64,000 nt of DNA from Methylibium sp. NZG (GTDB lineage Bacteria > Pseudomonadota > Gammaproteobacteria > Burkholderiales > Burkholderiaceae_C), in NCBI GenBank assembly GCA_001263235.1, contig LGRD01000008.1:124001-188000 (forward strand), written 5' to 3'. Below are positions 36,361-44,844 of this stretch, piece after piece. The position numbers and the translations under genes are program-made. Every line of letters begins with the position of its first letter. Within the stretch, counting starts at the first letter, position 1. A model generated the notes under the pieces. The model worked only from the letters and a program-made list of their open reading frames with translations, did no database searches and was not told the DNA's origin.

Positions 36361-37314
36361 TCAGCTCTCGGGTTTAAGCATCGCCTTCTGGTGGCGCTCG
36401 ATGAACTCTTGATAGGTGTCGATGCCACGCAATTGCAGGATGGTGTTGCGCACCGCCGCCTCCACGAGCACCGCGAGGTTGCGGCCGGCGTCCACGGCGA
36501 TCACGACCATTCGCACGGGCACGTCGAGGATCTCCTCGTTCAACGGCTCGTAGGGCAGGCGCTCGAACTCGCGCTCCAGCGTCTCCTTGCGCACCAGGTG
36601 CACGATCAGCTTCAGCCGCATCTTGCGGCGCACGGCGGTCTCGCCGAAGATGGCCTTGATGTCGAGCAGCCCGATGCCGCGCACTTCCAGCAGGTTCTGC
36701 AGCAGCGCCGGACAGCGGCCTTCGAGCGCCACCTGCGAGACGCGGTAGATGTCCACGGCGTCGTCGGCCACCAGCCCATGGCCGCGCGAGATCAGCTCCA
36801 GCCCGAGCTCACTCTTGCCCAGGCCCGACTCGCCGGTCAACAGCACGCCCAGCCCCAGGATGTCCATGAACACGCCGTGGCGCGTCGTGCGCTCGGCAAA
36901 GTGGTTGCTGAGGTAGCCGCGCACCACGTCGATCACGTGGCCGGCCGACTCGCCGGTGGCGAAGAGCGGAATGTCCGCCCGGTCGCACAGCGCCACCAGG
37001 CTTTCGGGTGGCACCTGCGCGTCCGCCACGATCAGCACCGGCGGCTCCAGCGTGACGATGCGCTGAATGCGCCGCTGCGCCACCTCGGGCGTGCATTCGC
37101 CCAGGTAGGCCACCTCCCGCCGACCGACGATCTGCACGCGGTATGGGTGGATGTAGTTCAAGTAGCCCACCAGGTCGGCCGCCGACTGGGCGTTGCGCAC
37201 CGCCGACTCGTCGAAGTGCCGCTCCGGGTGCGCGTGCCCGGCGATCCACTGCCATTGCAGCGCCGCGCGGTGTTCTTCGAACAGCGCCTCGGCGCTGATG
37301 ACGGTGGGTTTCAA
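36361..37314 (-). CDS. hprK: HPr kinase/phosphorylase
   Basis: HprK phosphorylates and dephosphorylates the seryl site of the phosphocarrier HPr; in beta-proteobacteria it works with incomplete PTS systems of regulatory role. The 317-residue protein has the P-loop [15 protein letters not shown], the following [15 protein letters not shown], and the signature [20 protein letters not shown] of the C-terminal K/P loop. It starts with TTG at 37314. The gene lies 28 bp after ptsN on the same strand, the usual order. Confidence 0.95.
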   Translation of the reverse strand: MKPTVISAEALFEEHRAALQWQWIAGHAHPERHFDESAVRNAQSAADLVGYLNYIHPYRVQIVGRREVAYLGECTPEVAQRRIQRIVTLEPPVLIVADAQVPPESLVALCDRADIPLFATGESAGHVIDVVRGYLSNHFAERTTRHGVFMDILGLGVLLTGESGLGKSELGLELISRGHGLVADDAVDIYRVSQVALEGRCPALLQNLLEVRGIGLLDIKAIFGETAVRRKMRLKLIVHLVRKETLEREFERLPYEPLNEEILDVPVRMVVIAVDAGRNLAVLVEAAVRNTILQLRGIDTYQEFIERHQKAMLKPES

Positions 37315-37342
37315 GCGGCGGCCGTGGGTTCAGGCCAAGCCG

Positions 37343-37813
37343 TCACGCAGCCGACTTCAGCGGGACCCAGTTGTGGATCAACTCGTGAACTTCGGCTGCC
37401 GTGCCCTTCGTCTTCAGGCGTTCCCGCATGTCGCGGTCAGAGAGCATCTCGGCAATCTCGGACAGGATCTCCAGGTGCCGCTGGGTCGCGACTTCGGGCA
37501 CCAACAGGAAGATCAGGAAACCCACCGCCTCTTCATCGGGCGCATCGAAGCCGATCGGCTGCTGCAGCCGCAGCACCGCCGCGAGCGGGTTCTTCAGCCC
37601 TTTGATGCGGCCGTGCGGAATGGCCACGCCATGCCCCAGGCCGGTCGAGCCCAGCCGTTCGCGCGCGAACAGGTTGTCGGTGACGGTGGCACGCGCGATG
37701 GCGTGCTGGTTCTCGAACAGCAAGCCCGCGTGCTCGAAAGCGCGCTTCTTGCTGGTGGCGTCCACGTCCACCAATACGTTGGTGACGGGAAGGATGGCGG
37801 CGAGACGGTTCAT
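37343..37813 (-). CDS. ptsN: PTS IIA-like nitrogen regulatory protein
   Basis: PtsN (EIIA-Ntr) is the phosphoryl acceptor at the end of the PTS-Ntr relay and regulates nitrogen, potassium and stress responses by protein contacts. The 156-residue protein has the EIIA fold with the active-site His in GHGVAIPHGRIKGLKNPLA. PtsN genes are normally preceded by hpf; here a tetR/AKR pair lies between them. About 230 bp separate ptsN from the tetR terminator region and must contain a promoter of its own. Confidence 0.95.
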   Translation of the reverse strand: MNRLAAILPVTNVLVDVDATSKKRAFEHAGLLFENQHAIARATVTDNLFARERLGSTGLGHGVAIPHGRIKGLKNPLAAVLRLQQPIGFDAPDEEAVGFLIFLLVPEVATQRHLEILSEIAEMLSDRDMRERLKTKGTAAEVHELIHNWVPLKSAA

Positions 37814-38006
37814 CGGTGTGTGGCGCTGGCGACGATGGCGGTTGAGCCGCCGGCCCGATCACGAAAGTGACACATTTCAGAATTATGAGTCGCTGCCCCG
37901 GGGGCAGGGCAAGCCCGTTGTGCGATGTCGGCCGGATTGTGCACACGCCTGCTGCGTTGCAGCAACGACCTCCACCCCCGTGTTCGCGGGGACATTCCAG
38001 CGCATG
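37814..38006. other. Spacer upstream of ptsN
   Basis: No gene is supported. On the minus strand a CATAAT that could serve as a -10 lies near 37883-37888, about 70 bp before ptsN. There are two small dyads: TGCTGC/GCAGCA at 37950-37964 and a CCCCG/CGGGG-type hairpin near 37976-37991. Confidence 0.4.
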
Positions 38007-38034
38007 AAAAAAGCGGCCCGCCGGCCCGGCCGCT
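38007..38034 (-). terminator. Rho-independent terminator of the tetR gene
   Basis: Read on the minus strand, stem AGCGGCC/GGCCGCT with a 9-nt loop is followed by six U residues. It starts 9 bp after the tetR stop codon, giving a textbook terminator. Confidence 0.88.
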
Positions 38035-38043
38035 GATCGACGG

Positions 38044-38679
38044 TCAGGTCGGCAGTCGACCCCTCGGCCAACATTGCATTGCAGTGTTTACCAGTCGCAG
38101 CAAGTGGTCTCGGGTGGCGCCGTCACGAGCAAGTGTCGACATCCCTTGAATCAAGGCCATCGTGTGCGCGGCCAGCGCTTGTGAATCGGTGTCCGACTGG
38201 AGAGTCCCGTTCTGGATGTCGAACTCGACCCTCTCGCGCAAACGAATCTCGATCCCCTTGCGCAGGCTGGCGAGGCGCTCCTGCACGTCTTTCGCCATGG
38301 GCGAGCAACTGATCGCCGAGCTGGCCAACAGACAACCCCGCGGCGTGAGCGTTCCGGTGAATCCGACCGCGGCAGCTTTGAGCAGCCCGTACGCTGCGTC
38401 ATGGGCAGTCGCTGCCTCCTGAATGATCCTCTCCGAGGTCACCGGCCCCGACAGGTAGCGGTTCACCGCCGAGTAGAACAAGCCCTTCTTGTCGCCGAAC
38501 GCCGTGTAGATGCTGGAAGGGGTCACCCCAAGCGCGTCCGTGAGATCGTTCAGTGTTGTCGCCTCGTAGCCGTGCTCCCAAAACAGCAGCATCGCACGCT
38601 CCACCGCGAGCGCACGGTCGAACGAAAGTGGACGCCCCCGTTTCTTTGACAGCGAAGTCGTACTTGCCCCTGTTTTCAT
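38044..38679 (-). CDS. TetR-family transcriptional regulator
   Basis: The ATG at 38679 gives 211 residues. An N-terminal Lys/Arg-rich segment (SKKRGRPLSFDRALAVERAM) leads into the TetR HTH: FWEHGYEATTLNDLTDALGV and TPSSIYTAFGDKKGLFYSAV. The C-terminal ligand domain has CLLASSAISCSPMAKDV, as in the NemR/YcdC-like group. It is divergent from an aldo/keto reductase gene, the probable target. A 22-bp palindrome covers its own start codon, consistent with autorepression. Base use is visibly less GC-rich than its neighbours. Confidence 0.9.
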   Translation of the reverse strand: MKTGASTTSLSKKRGRPLSFDRALAVERAMLLFWEHGYEATTLNDLTDALGVTPSSIYTAFGDKKGLFYSAVNRYLSGPVTSERIIQEAATAHDAAYGLLKAAAVGFTGTLTPRGCLLASSAISCSPMAKDVQERLASLRKGIEIRLRERVEFDIQNGTLQSDTDSQALAAHTMALIQGMSTLARDGATRDHLLRLVNTAMQCWPRGRLPT

Positions 38680-38695
38680 AGTGCTCACTATGAAA
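38674..38695. promoter_or_regulatory. Probable TetR operator, 22-bp palindrome
   Basis: Arms TTTCATAGTG and CACTATGAAA are perfect inverted repeats of 10 bp around a CT centre. The site covers the tetR start codon (38677-38679) and ends 4 bp before the possible -35 element of the divergent AKR gene, so one dimer pair could control both. Confidence 0.75.
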
Positions 38696-38699
38696 CAGC

Positions 38700-38728
38700 T
38701 TGCTGTTGCAGGCAAGCGCCCGTACGAT
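38700..38728 (+). promoter_or_regulatory. Possible sigma-70 promoter of the aldo/keto reductase gene
   Basis: TTGCTG (38700-38705) and TACGAT (38723-38728) are separated by 17 bp. The start codon lies 27 bp downstream, after AGGAAAATACC. Confidence 0.45.
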
Positions 38729-38755
38729 TTACCTATCAATCACTAGGAAAATACC

Positions 38756-39868
38756 ATGCCGCTTTCTGACTATCGAACATTTGGGCGTTCCGGCCTCGCT
38801 GTGAGTCCACTCGCGCTCGGCACGATGACCTTCGGAACGGCGCGCTGGGGCTCCGGCGAGGCCAGCTCGCGCGAGTTGTTCAACGCCTACCTGGATGCCG
38901 GCGGCAACTTCATCGACACCGCCGACGTTTACTCGGGCGGGCGTTGCGAGGAAATGCTGGGGCAGTTCATCAAAGAGCGCGCTGCCCGAGACAGCGTTGT
39001 TGTCGGGACCAAATCGGGCTTTGCGACCGGGCAAGGAGTGCATATGGGCGGCAACGGGCTCAAGCACGTTCAATCGGCACTTGAAGGTTCGCTCAAACTC
39101 TTGCAGACCGACTACGTGGACATGCTGTGGGTACACGTCTGGGACTCCGTGACACCTGCAGAAGAGTTGCTGGAAACCATGACCGGCTTGGTCAGGGCCG
39201 GCAAAGTGCGTTACTGGGGCATCTCGAACTCCCCGGCATGGTACGTGGCGCAGGTCGCCACTCTGGCTGCGGTGCGCGGGCAACCAGGGCCCATTGCCTT
39301 GCAGTATTTTTATTCGCTGGTCAATCGCGACATTGAAGAAGAGTTCGTTCCGCTGGCCAAAGCGTTGAACATGGCCATCCAGCCGTGGAGCCCGCTGGCG
39401 TTCGGGCTGCTGACGGGCAAGTACGACCGCGCTGCGGTTGAGGCGGCCCCTCCTCGCGACGGTGGATTGCCCAGAGAGGCTGCCAGCCCGAACGCTGAGC
39501 GTTCTGCATCCGACAAGCGCCTCGACGGCACCAATCCCTTCGGCGACTCACTATTCACCGACCGGAACTGGGGGATCGTCGATGCCGTGTGTCGTGTCGC
39601 CAGGCAGAGCGGCGAGTCGCCGGCTCGCGTTGCCCTGGCCTGGGTGATCCAGCGTCCGGGTGTCACATCAACTCTGATGGGCGTGAGCAAGATCGCGCAG
39701 TTCAACGACAACATCGCCGCACTGGAAGTGCGCCTGTCAGCAAAGGATTTGACCGATCTCGACCAGGCCAGCGCGGCCAGTCCGAAGGCGCTTTACAGCC
39801 TGTTCACGCCTGAACTCCGACAACATGCAGTGTTTGGTGGAAGCACGGTGCGAGCTTGGGCGCAATGA
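38756..39868 (+). CDS. Aldo/keto reductase
   Basis: The 370-residue protein is a TIM-barrel NADPH-dependent oxidoreductase. The start is marked by AGGAAAATACC before the ATG. The tetrad is recognisable: Asp in NFIDTADVYSGG with its Tyr, Lys in VVGTKSGFATG, and His in DMLWVHVWDS. The nucleotide-binding C-terminus reads VTSTLMGVSKIAQFNDNIAA. Such enzymes reduce aldehydes and ketones; control by a TetR protein suggests an inducible response to a reactive carbonyl or xenobiotic. Codons such as TTT, TAT and ATT are frequent here, unlike flanking genes, which suggests transfer. Confidence 0.92.
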   Translation: MPLSDYRTFGRSGLAVSPLALGTMTFGTARWGSGEASSRELFNAYLDAGGNFIDTADVYSGGRCEEMLGQFIKERAARDSVVVGTKSGFATGQGVHMGGNGLKHVQSALEGSLKLLQTDYVDMLWVHVWDSVTPAEELLETMTGLVRAGKVRYWGISNSPAWYVAQVATLAAVRGQPGPIALQYFYSLVNRDIEEEFVPLAKALNMAIQPWSPLAFGLLTGKYDRAAVEAAPPRDGGLPREAASPNAERSASDKRLDGTNPFGDSLFTDRNWGIVDAVCRVARQSGESPARVALAWVIQRPGVTSTLMGVSKIAQFNDNIAALEVRLSAKDLTDLDQASAASPKALYSLFTPELRQHAVFGGSTVRAWAQ

Positions 39869-39893
39869 CGGACTGGCGCGTGGTGCCGAACTG

Positions 39894-40235
39894 TCAGAGA
39901 GGCGCCGTGTCCAGGCGTTTGGCTGACGTGTGATGGTGGTCCTGCACCTTGTCCTTGTGGCGGCAGACCTGCCGGTCGAGCTTGTCTATCAACTGGTCGA
40001 TGGCGGCGTACAGGTCTTCGTGGGTCTGCTCGACGAAGATGTCCTTGCCCTTCACGTGCACAGTGACTTCGGCCTTCTGGCGCCGCTCCTTTTCCTTCAA
40101 CTTCTCTACCGACAGCAGCACAGTGATGTCCACGACCTGGTCGAAGTGGCGTGTGACACGCTCCAATTTAGTGAGCACGTACTCTCTGAGAGCCGGCGTC
40201 ACTTCAAGGTGGTGGCCGCTGATCGTCAAGTTCAT
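39894..40235 (-). CDS. hpf: Ribosome hibernation promoting factor
   Basis: The ATG at 40235 follows AAAGGAGCCTTC, an excellent ribosome-binding site, and gives 113 residues: a short-form HPF/YfiA protein ([40 protein letters not shown], and [20 protein letters not shown]). It binds in the mRNA channel of the 30S subunit and promotes 100S dimers in stationary phase. In most proteobacteria it sits in rpoN-hpf-ptsN; here rpoN is not adjacent and ptsN is separated from it by about 2.1 kb. Confidence 0.95.
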   Translation of the reverse strand: MNLTISGHHLEVTPALREYVLTKLERVTRHFDQVVDITVLLSVEKLKEKERRQKAEVTVHVKGKDIFVEQTHEDLYAAIDQLIDKLDRQVCRHKDKVQDHHHTSAKRLDTAPL

Positions 40236-40610
40236 GAAGGCTCCTTTCGCTGATTCGGTGGGAGAGGCGGGAGAACGGCTGAATAGGCTGCCGCGAATCA
40301 GTGTGCGCCTGTTCAGGGGGGCTGACAAGCTTTCCATCAGTGACAAATCACCGTAGAAAAGACGCACTTTCGAACGCAGTCTGATAGGCCGCAGCAACGC
40401 TCGGGGGGGTGCATCGACGATGCAATAATTCGAGCTTCGTCTTCGCACAAGTCGACCTTGGACAAGCCACCCTCGCGGTGACCGCCCACTCCGGCCCCTG
40501 CCGCCCTGCCTACGAGCAGCGACGCGCCTAGGGTGAGGCGGTTTCACTGCCCACCCCCCCGCACCGCACAGCCCCGCGAGCCGTGGCGCGGTGAACGCGT
40601 CGGAGCCCTG
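40236..40610. other. 375-bp intergenic region between hpf and corA
   Basis: This divergent spacer holds the upstream regions of both genes. It is less GC-rich in its first 200 bp. A 15-bp palindrome (TGCATCG, A, CGATGCA) lies at 40410-40424, followed by ATAATT. No gene or RNA is recognised. Confidence 0.5.
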
Positions 40611-41588
40611 ATGCTGAATGTGTTCACACTGGCCAACGGCCGGCTCTTCCAGGAAGAGATCGAAAGCCTCGGCGCGCTGGCCAACGTGCGCCCGGTGTGG
40701 GTCGACCTGGACGCGCCGACGCCGGAAGAAAAAGGCTGGATCGCGCAGCACTTCGGCGTGACGATTCCCGCCGACGCAGTCGACGACGACCTCGAAGAAT
40801 CGGCCCGCTTCTACGAAGAAGACAACGGCGAACTGCACATCCGCTCCGACTTCCTGATCGACGCCGACCCGAACATCGATCAGCGAGGGCCCCGCAACGT
40901 GCGCGTGGCCTTCATCCTGTTCAAGGGCGTGCTGTTCTCGGTGCATGCGGAGGACCTGCCGGTGTTTCGCCTGCTGCGCCTGCGCGCACGGCGCATCCCC
41001 GCGCTGATCGAAGACGCGAAAGACGTGCTGCTCAAGCTCTACGACGCCGACGCCGAGTACAGCGCCGATGCGCTGGAGAGCATCTACGACAGCCTGGAGG
41101 CGGTCAGCGCGCGCGTGCTGAAGCAGGACGTGAACGACCAGGTGGCGGGCGAGGCGCTCTCGGCCATCGCCAGGCAAGAAGACCTGAACGGCCGCGTGCG
41201 CCGCAACGTGATGGACACGCGCCGCGCGGTGAGCTTCATGATGCGCAGCCGGCTGCTCAATGCCGAGCAGTTCGAGGAGGCGCGCCAGATCCTGCGCGAC
41301 ATCGACTCGCTCGACAGCCACAGCACCTTCATCTTCGACAAGATCAACTTCCTGATGAACGCCACGGTGGGCTTCATCAACATCAACCAGAACAAGATCA
41401 TCAAGATCTTCTCGGTGGCCAGCGTGGCGCTGCTGCCGCCCACGCTGATCGCCAGCATCTACGGCATGAACTTCCAGGCCATGCCGGAGTTGAACTGGCG
41501 CTACGGGTATGCGTTTGCGATTGCGCTGATGGTGGCCTCGGTCACCGCGCCATTTTTGTACTTCCGCCGCAAGGGCTGGTTGCGCTGA
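40611..41588 (+). CDS. corA: CorA-type magnesium/cobalt transporter
   Basis: The ATG at 40611, 6 bp after GGAG, gives 325 residues. A large cytoplasmic domain (1-260) with the long coiled stalk helix precedes two C-terminal transmembrane helices. The conserved loop is [14 protein letters not shown], which forms the Mg2+ selectivity ring. The end KGWLR is basic, as in family members that ring the pore. It forms a pentameric channel for Mg2+ uptake. Confidence 0.95.
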   Translation: MLNVFTLANGRLFQEEIESLGALANVRPVWVDLDAPTPEEKGWIAQHFGVTIPADAVDDDLEESARFYEEDNGELHIRSDFLIDADPNIDQRGPRNVRVAFILFKGVLFSVHAEDLPVFRLLRLRARRIPALIEDAKDVLLKLYDADAEYSADALESIYDSLEAVSARVLKQDVNDQVAGEALSAIARQEDLNGRVRRNVMDTRRAVSFMMRSRLLNAEQFEEARQILRDIDSLDSHSTFIFDKINFLMNATVGFININQNKIIKIFSVASVALLPPTLIASIYGMNFQAMPELNWRYGYAFAIALMVASVTAPFLYFRRKGWLR

Positions 41589-41597
41589 CCGGCGGGC

Positions 41598-42074
41598 CTA
41601 CGAGTTGGCTCGCTTCTTCAGCCAACGCATCAGCGGGCCGACCGCGGGCAGCTTTTCGTAGAGCTCCTCGGCGGCGTCCCAATAGTCGCGGTGCAGAGTG
41701 ATCAAACCGGCCGCGTCGAGCGCCAGATGGGAGCCACCACGCACCGTCTGCACCTCGCGGCTGAAGCGCTTGAAGCGGAAGATGAACTCCCAGCTCAAGA
41801 AACACTGATCGCGTTGGACGACGATGTCGCGCACCACGAAGCGCGGCTCGTCGAGTGCGACGAACATGTGCTCGAAGACGCGCCGGATCGGCGCCAGCCC
41901 TTGCACCTCGTTGAACGGGTCTTTGAAGCGCGCCTGCGGGTGGTAGATCGCGTCCAGTTGCCCGAGCGCTGCAGGCGTGATTGCCTCGAACCAGGCGACG
42001 ATGCGCGCCACGCGGGCGTCGTCGCAGCGAGGCGGATGTGCTGCCGCCGCGTCGGTCGCCGGCGCCTCGGTCAT
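41598..42074 (-). CDS. NTF2-like protein of the lipid-modification cluster
   Basis: The last gene of the minus-strand cluster, 158 residues long, has an NTF2-like fold: ARVARIVAWFEAITPAALGQ, IYHPQARFKDPFNEVQGL, and the final WDAAEELYEKLPAVGPLMRW. Proteins of this type are found next to the same SDR, DUF1365 and CFA-synthase genes in other proteobacteria, implying a shared pathway. The reaction is unknown. Its start overlaps the SDR stop by 4 bp. It ends 9 bp after the convergent corA stop. Confidence 0.82.
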   Translation of the reverse strand: MTEAPATDAAAAHPPRCDDARVARIVAWFEAITPAALGQLDAIYHPQARFKDPFNEVQGLAPIRRVFEHMFVALDEPRFVVRDIVVQRDQCFLSWEFIFRFKRFSREVQTVRGGSHLALDAAGLITLHRDYWDAAEELYEKLPAVGPLMRWLKKRANS

Positions 42075-42844
42075 AGCCCGGTGGCCTGCCGGATCGCCTT
42101 GAAATAAAGCCAGTCGCCGACGTGGCTCAACACCTTGACCCAGGCGGTGAAGCGCTTCGGGAAATGCATCTCGAAGTGGCCGGCCTGCCAGCCCTCGACG
42201 ATGCAGCGCGCCGCTTCATCGGCGCTGATCAGGCCGGGCATCTTGTAGTCGTTCTGCTCGGTCAGCGGCGTGTCGACGTAGCCGGGGCACACCACCGAGA
42301 CGCCGATGCCGTGGTCGGTCAGGTCGAAGTACAGGCATTCGGCCAGGTTGATCAACGCCGCCTTGGTGGGGCCGTAGGCCAGCGCCTTGGGCAAGCCGCG
42401 GTAGCCCGAGACGCTGCTCACCAGGCTCAGGTGCCCGCTGCGCTGGCGCAGCAAAACCGGCAGCACCGCGTCGAGCAGGTGCAGCGCGCCGACGTAGTTG
42501 ACCTGCTCGTGGCGCAGCGCGTCGTCGAGGTCGAAGGCTGTGGCGCGCATGGCCTTGTAGTAGCCGGCGCAGTACACCGCCAGGTCGATGCGCCCGCACT
42601 CGGTGGCGATGCGCTCGGCCGCGGCGCGCATGGCGTCGCGGTCGGTGGCGTCCAGCGCAATCGCCAGGCTGCCGGGGTGGCCCTGCACGAACGCCTGCAG
42701 GCCCGCCTCGCTGCGCGCCGAGACGACGACCCGCGCACCGGCCGCGTGCAGCCGCGCGGCGGTGGCGCGGCCGATGCCGGTGGACGCGCCGACCAGCCAG
42801 ACGACCTTGCCAGACCAGTTTTCGATGCGCGGATTCAAGGGCAT
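42071..42844 (-). CDS. Short-chain dehydrogenase/reductase
   Basis: The 257-residue SDR has the cofactor motif LVGASTGIGRATAARLHAAG, the VYCAGYYK segment in place of NNAG, the catalytic Ser in LSLVSSVSGYRG and the YGPTK motif (Tyr-x-x-x-Lys). The tail CPGYVDTPLTEQNDYKMPGL matches the SDR type typical of this cluster. It probably acts on a modified fatty acyl chain or an alcohol/ketone intermediate, which is inferred from neighbours only. It overlaps the NTF2-like gene by 4 bp. Confidence 0.9.
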   Translation of the reverse strand: MPLNPRIENWSGKVVWLVGASTGIGRATAARLHAAGARVVVSARSEAGLQAFVQGHPGSLAIALDATDRDAMRAAAERIATECGRIDLAVYCAGYYKAMRATAFDLDDALRHEQVNYVGALHLLDAVLPVLLRQRSGHLSLVSSVSGYRGLPKALAYGPTKAALINLAECLYFDLTDHGIGVSVVCPGYVDTPLTEQNDYKMPGLISADEAARCIVEGWQAGHFEMHFPKRFTAWVKVLSHVGDWLYFKAIRQATGL

Positions 42845-42901
42845 TCGGCGTTGTACATCACTTTGGTGGGTCGGGTGGTCGGTGCGAGCGGCGTGTCGTT
42901 T

Positions 42902-43438
42902 CTACTTCTTGTAGAACGACAGCGTCACTTCGCCCAGCCGGATACCGAACTTGCTCATCTCGGCCTTGTTCAGCATGACGCGGTCGTCCATCAGGTACAT
43001 CCAGTCGTCGAATTGAACGTCGTAGACCTTGTCACCCACCGGCAGGCGCAGTGTGTACTTCCACTGCAGCGCGTTGCCTGCGACCTGGCCTTGCGCGGTG
43101 CCCACCACGTCGTCGGCCGTGCCGGTGTAGCGGCCATCGGGCAGCTTCTTCAGGCGCCAGACGCGGCGCTCCTTCTTGCCGTCGCTGTAGACGAAGTTCT
43201 CGTCGAGCACACCGTCATTGCCAGTCCAGGTGCCGGTCATCGTGACCGTGAAGCGGCGCTGCACCTTGCCGCCGCGGTCGGTGAAGATGCCGTGCGCCAC
43301 GAGGTCGCCGTTGAAGTAGGTAGCAAGGTCGAGCGCCGGCTTCTCGGCGGCGTAGTCGGAAGGCACCGGCGCCGAGGCGCAGGCGGTCAGCACTGCGGTG
43401 GCGAATGCGGCGAGGGCGGCGGCGAGAAGTCGTTTCAT
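42902..43438 (-). CDS. DUF3833 lipoprotein
   Basis: The ATG at 43438 gives 178 residues with a lipoprotein signal (TAVLTACAS, lipidated Cys near 20). The mature part matches DUF3833, with LATYFNGDLVAHGIFTDRGG, KVQRRFTVTMTGTW, and the C-terminal DDRVMLNKAEMSKFGIRLGE. The fold is a lipocalin-like beta barrel, so carriage of a lipid is conceivable. The cluster position (between MFS and SDR) is typical. Its location in the periplasm or outer membrane is predicted from the lipobox. Confidence 0.88.
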   Translation of the reverse strand: MKRLLAAALAAFATAVLTACASAPVPSDYAAEKPALDLATYFNGDLVAHGIFTDRGGKVQRRFTVTMTGTWTGNDGVLDENFVYSDGKKERRVWRLKKLPDGRYTGTADDVVGTAQGQVAGNALQWKYTLRLPVGDKVYDVQFDDWMYLMDDRVMLNKAEMSKFGIRLGEVTLSFYKK

Positions 43439-43443
43439 GATTT

Positions 43444-44769
43444 TCAAGCGGTGTTGGAGGGAGAGCCTTCGGCCGTGCGGATCCACTGCGTGTACAGCAG
43501 CGCGGCGGCGGCCAGTTTCAAGATGCACGGCAGCACGCAATAGGCGATCGTCAGCGCCTGGAGCGCTTGCGGGCTTTGGCTGCCCGGCGCATAACCGAAG
43601 GCCTGCAGCACCGGCAGCGCCACGCCCGCCGCGAGCGCCAGGTTGAGCTTGGTGGCGAAGTTCCACCAGCCGAAGTAAGCGCCCTCGGCATGGCCGCCGT
43701 GCCCGGCGCGCTGGATCACGCCGGCCAGCAGCGCGCCCGGCAGCGTCAGGTCGGCGCCGAGCGCCACGCCGCTGAGCACGCACACGACGGTGTAAGCGGC
43801 AATGTCGCCGGCGCCCAGCATCGCGGCCCAGATGAACACCGCCACCGCCAGCGCCATGCCGATCAACCACGTGCGCGCCAGCCCCAAGCGGCCCACCAGC
43901 CGCACCCACAGCGGGATCGACAGCGCGCCCGCCGCAAAGTAGCTCGCCAGGAACAGCGGCTCGTAGGCCGTGGCTTGCAGCCGGTCGCGGATGAAGAACA
44001 GAACGAGCGTCGCGGGGATCGCGCTGGCGATGCCATTGACGAGGTACCCCAGCAGCAGCTTGCGAAACGCCGGGGTCGAGAACGGCAGCCGCATCGGCAC
44101 GACCGCGGTGCCCGGCGCCGACGGCAGCGGCCGAGGCGCGCGCCACAACAGCGCCACGCCGACCAGCAGCGCAGCGCCGAACACCATCGTCGTGACGCTC
44201 AAGCCCGCCACCGACGGCAGCACGCTGGCCACCAGCACGCCGGCCAGCGCCAGCCCCTCGCGCCATGCCACGATGCGCGCGCGCTGCGGCTCATCGCCGC
44301 CGAGCCGCGCGCCCCAGGCCTGGTGAATCACGGTGACGACGCTGTAGCTCAGGTACGTCACCGCCAGCAGTGCGGCGCACCACCACAGCAGTGCTTGCGT
44401 GCCCTGCACCGGTGGAAAGAACAGGCCGCGAAAGCCGACCACCAGCACGACGGCGGCCAGGGCGGCGATGCCCCAGGCACGTTGCGCCGAACGTGCCAGC
44501 AACGCGTCGGCCCAGCGGCCGATGAACGGGTCGGCCACGGCGTCGAGCAGCCGGGCCGCCAACAGCACCGCGCCCAGCAGCGCCAGCGGCACGCCGAACT
44601 CGCTGGCGTAGTGATTGGGCAGCACCACGTAGAGCGGCAGCGCGACGAACGCCAGTGGCAGGCCCAGCGTGCCGTAGCTCAGGCCGTCGCGCCAGCCGCC
44701 GCGCCAGGCGCGCGCGGCGCCACCGGAAGGCATGCGCTCGCCCGATGCGGGCACGGCGGCCTCAGTCAC
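43444..44769 (-). CDS. MFS transporter (GPH-like)
   Basis: The 441-residue integral membrane protein has 12 predicted helices. The N-terminal YGTLGLPLAFVALPLYVVLP and the cytoplasmic loop ARLLDAVADPFIGRWAD are typical of the glycoside-pentoside-hexuronide/MFS_2 group. Related genes sit in equivalent lipid clusters of other beta-proteobacteria, where cargo is unknown; MFS_2 relatives include lysophospholipid transporters. It begins with GTG at 44769 and ends 5 bp before the DUF3833 gene. Confidence 0.87.
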   Translation of the reverse strand: MTEAAVPASGERMPSGGAARAWRGGWRDGLSYGTLGLPLAFVALPLYVVLPNHYASEFGVPLALLGAVLLAARLLDAVADPFIGRWADALLARSAQRAWGIAALAAVVLVVGFRGLFFPPVQGTQALLWWCAALLAVTYLSYSVVTVIHQAWGARLGGDEPQRARIVAWREGLALAGVLVASVLPSVAGLSVTTMVFGAALLVGVALLWRAPRPLPSAPGTAVVPMRLPFSTPAFRKLLLGYLVNGIASAIPATLVLFFIRDRLQATAYEPLFLASYFAAGALSIPLWVRLVGRLGLARTWLIGMALAVAVFIWAAMLGAGDIAAYTVVCVLSGVALGADLTLPGALLAGVIQRAGHGGHAEGAYFGWWNFATKLNLALAAGVALPVLQAFGYAPGSQSPQALQALTIAYCVLPCILKLAAAALLYTQWIRTAEGSPSNTA

Positions 44770-44844
44770 GAGCGCTCCGGGCCGGCGGCGCGTGTCGTCC
44801 TCCGCCGAGCAGAACCGCGACGCGTCGGCCGGCCGCGCTGTGCC

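Noticed and set aside
37976-37998. A short GC hairpin resembling a type I-E CRISPR repeat
   Set aside because: There is only one copy, no spacers and no cas genes; a chance hairpin is more likely.
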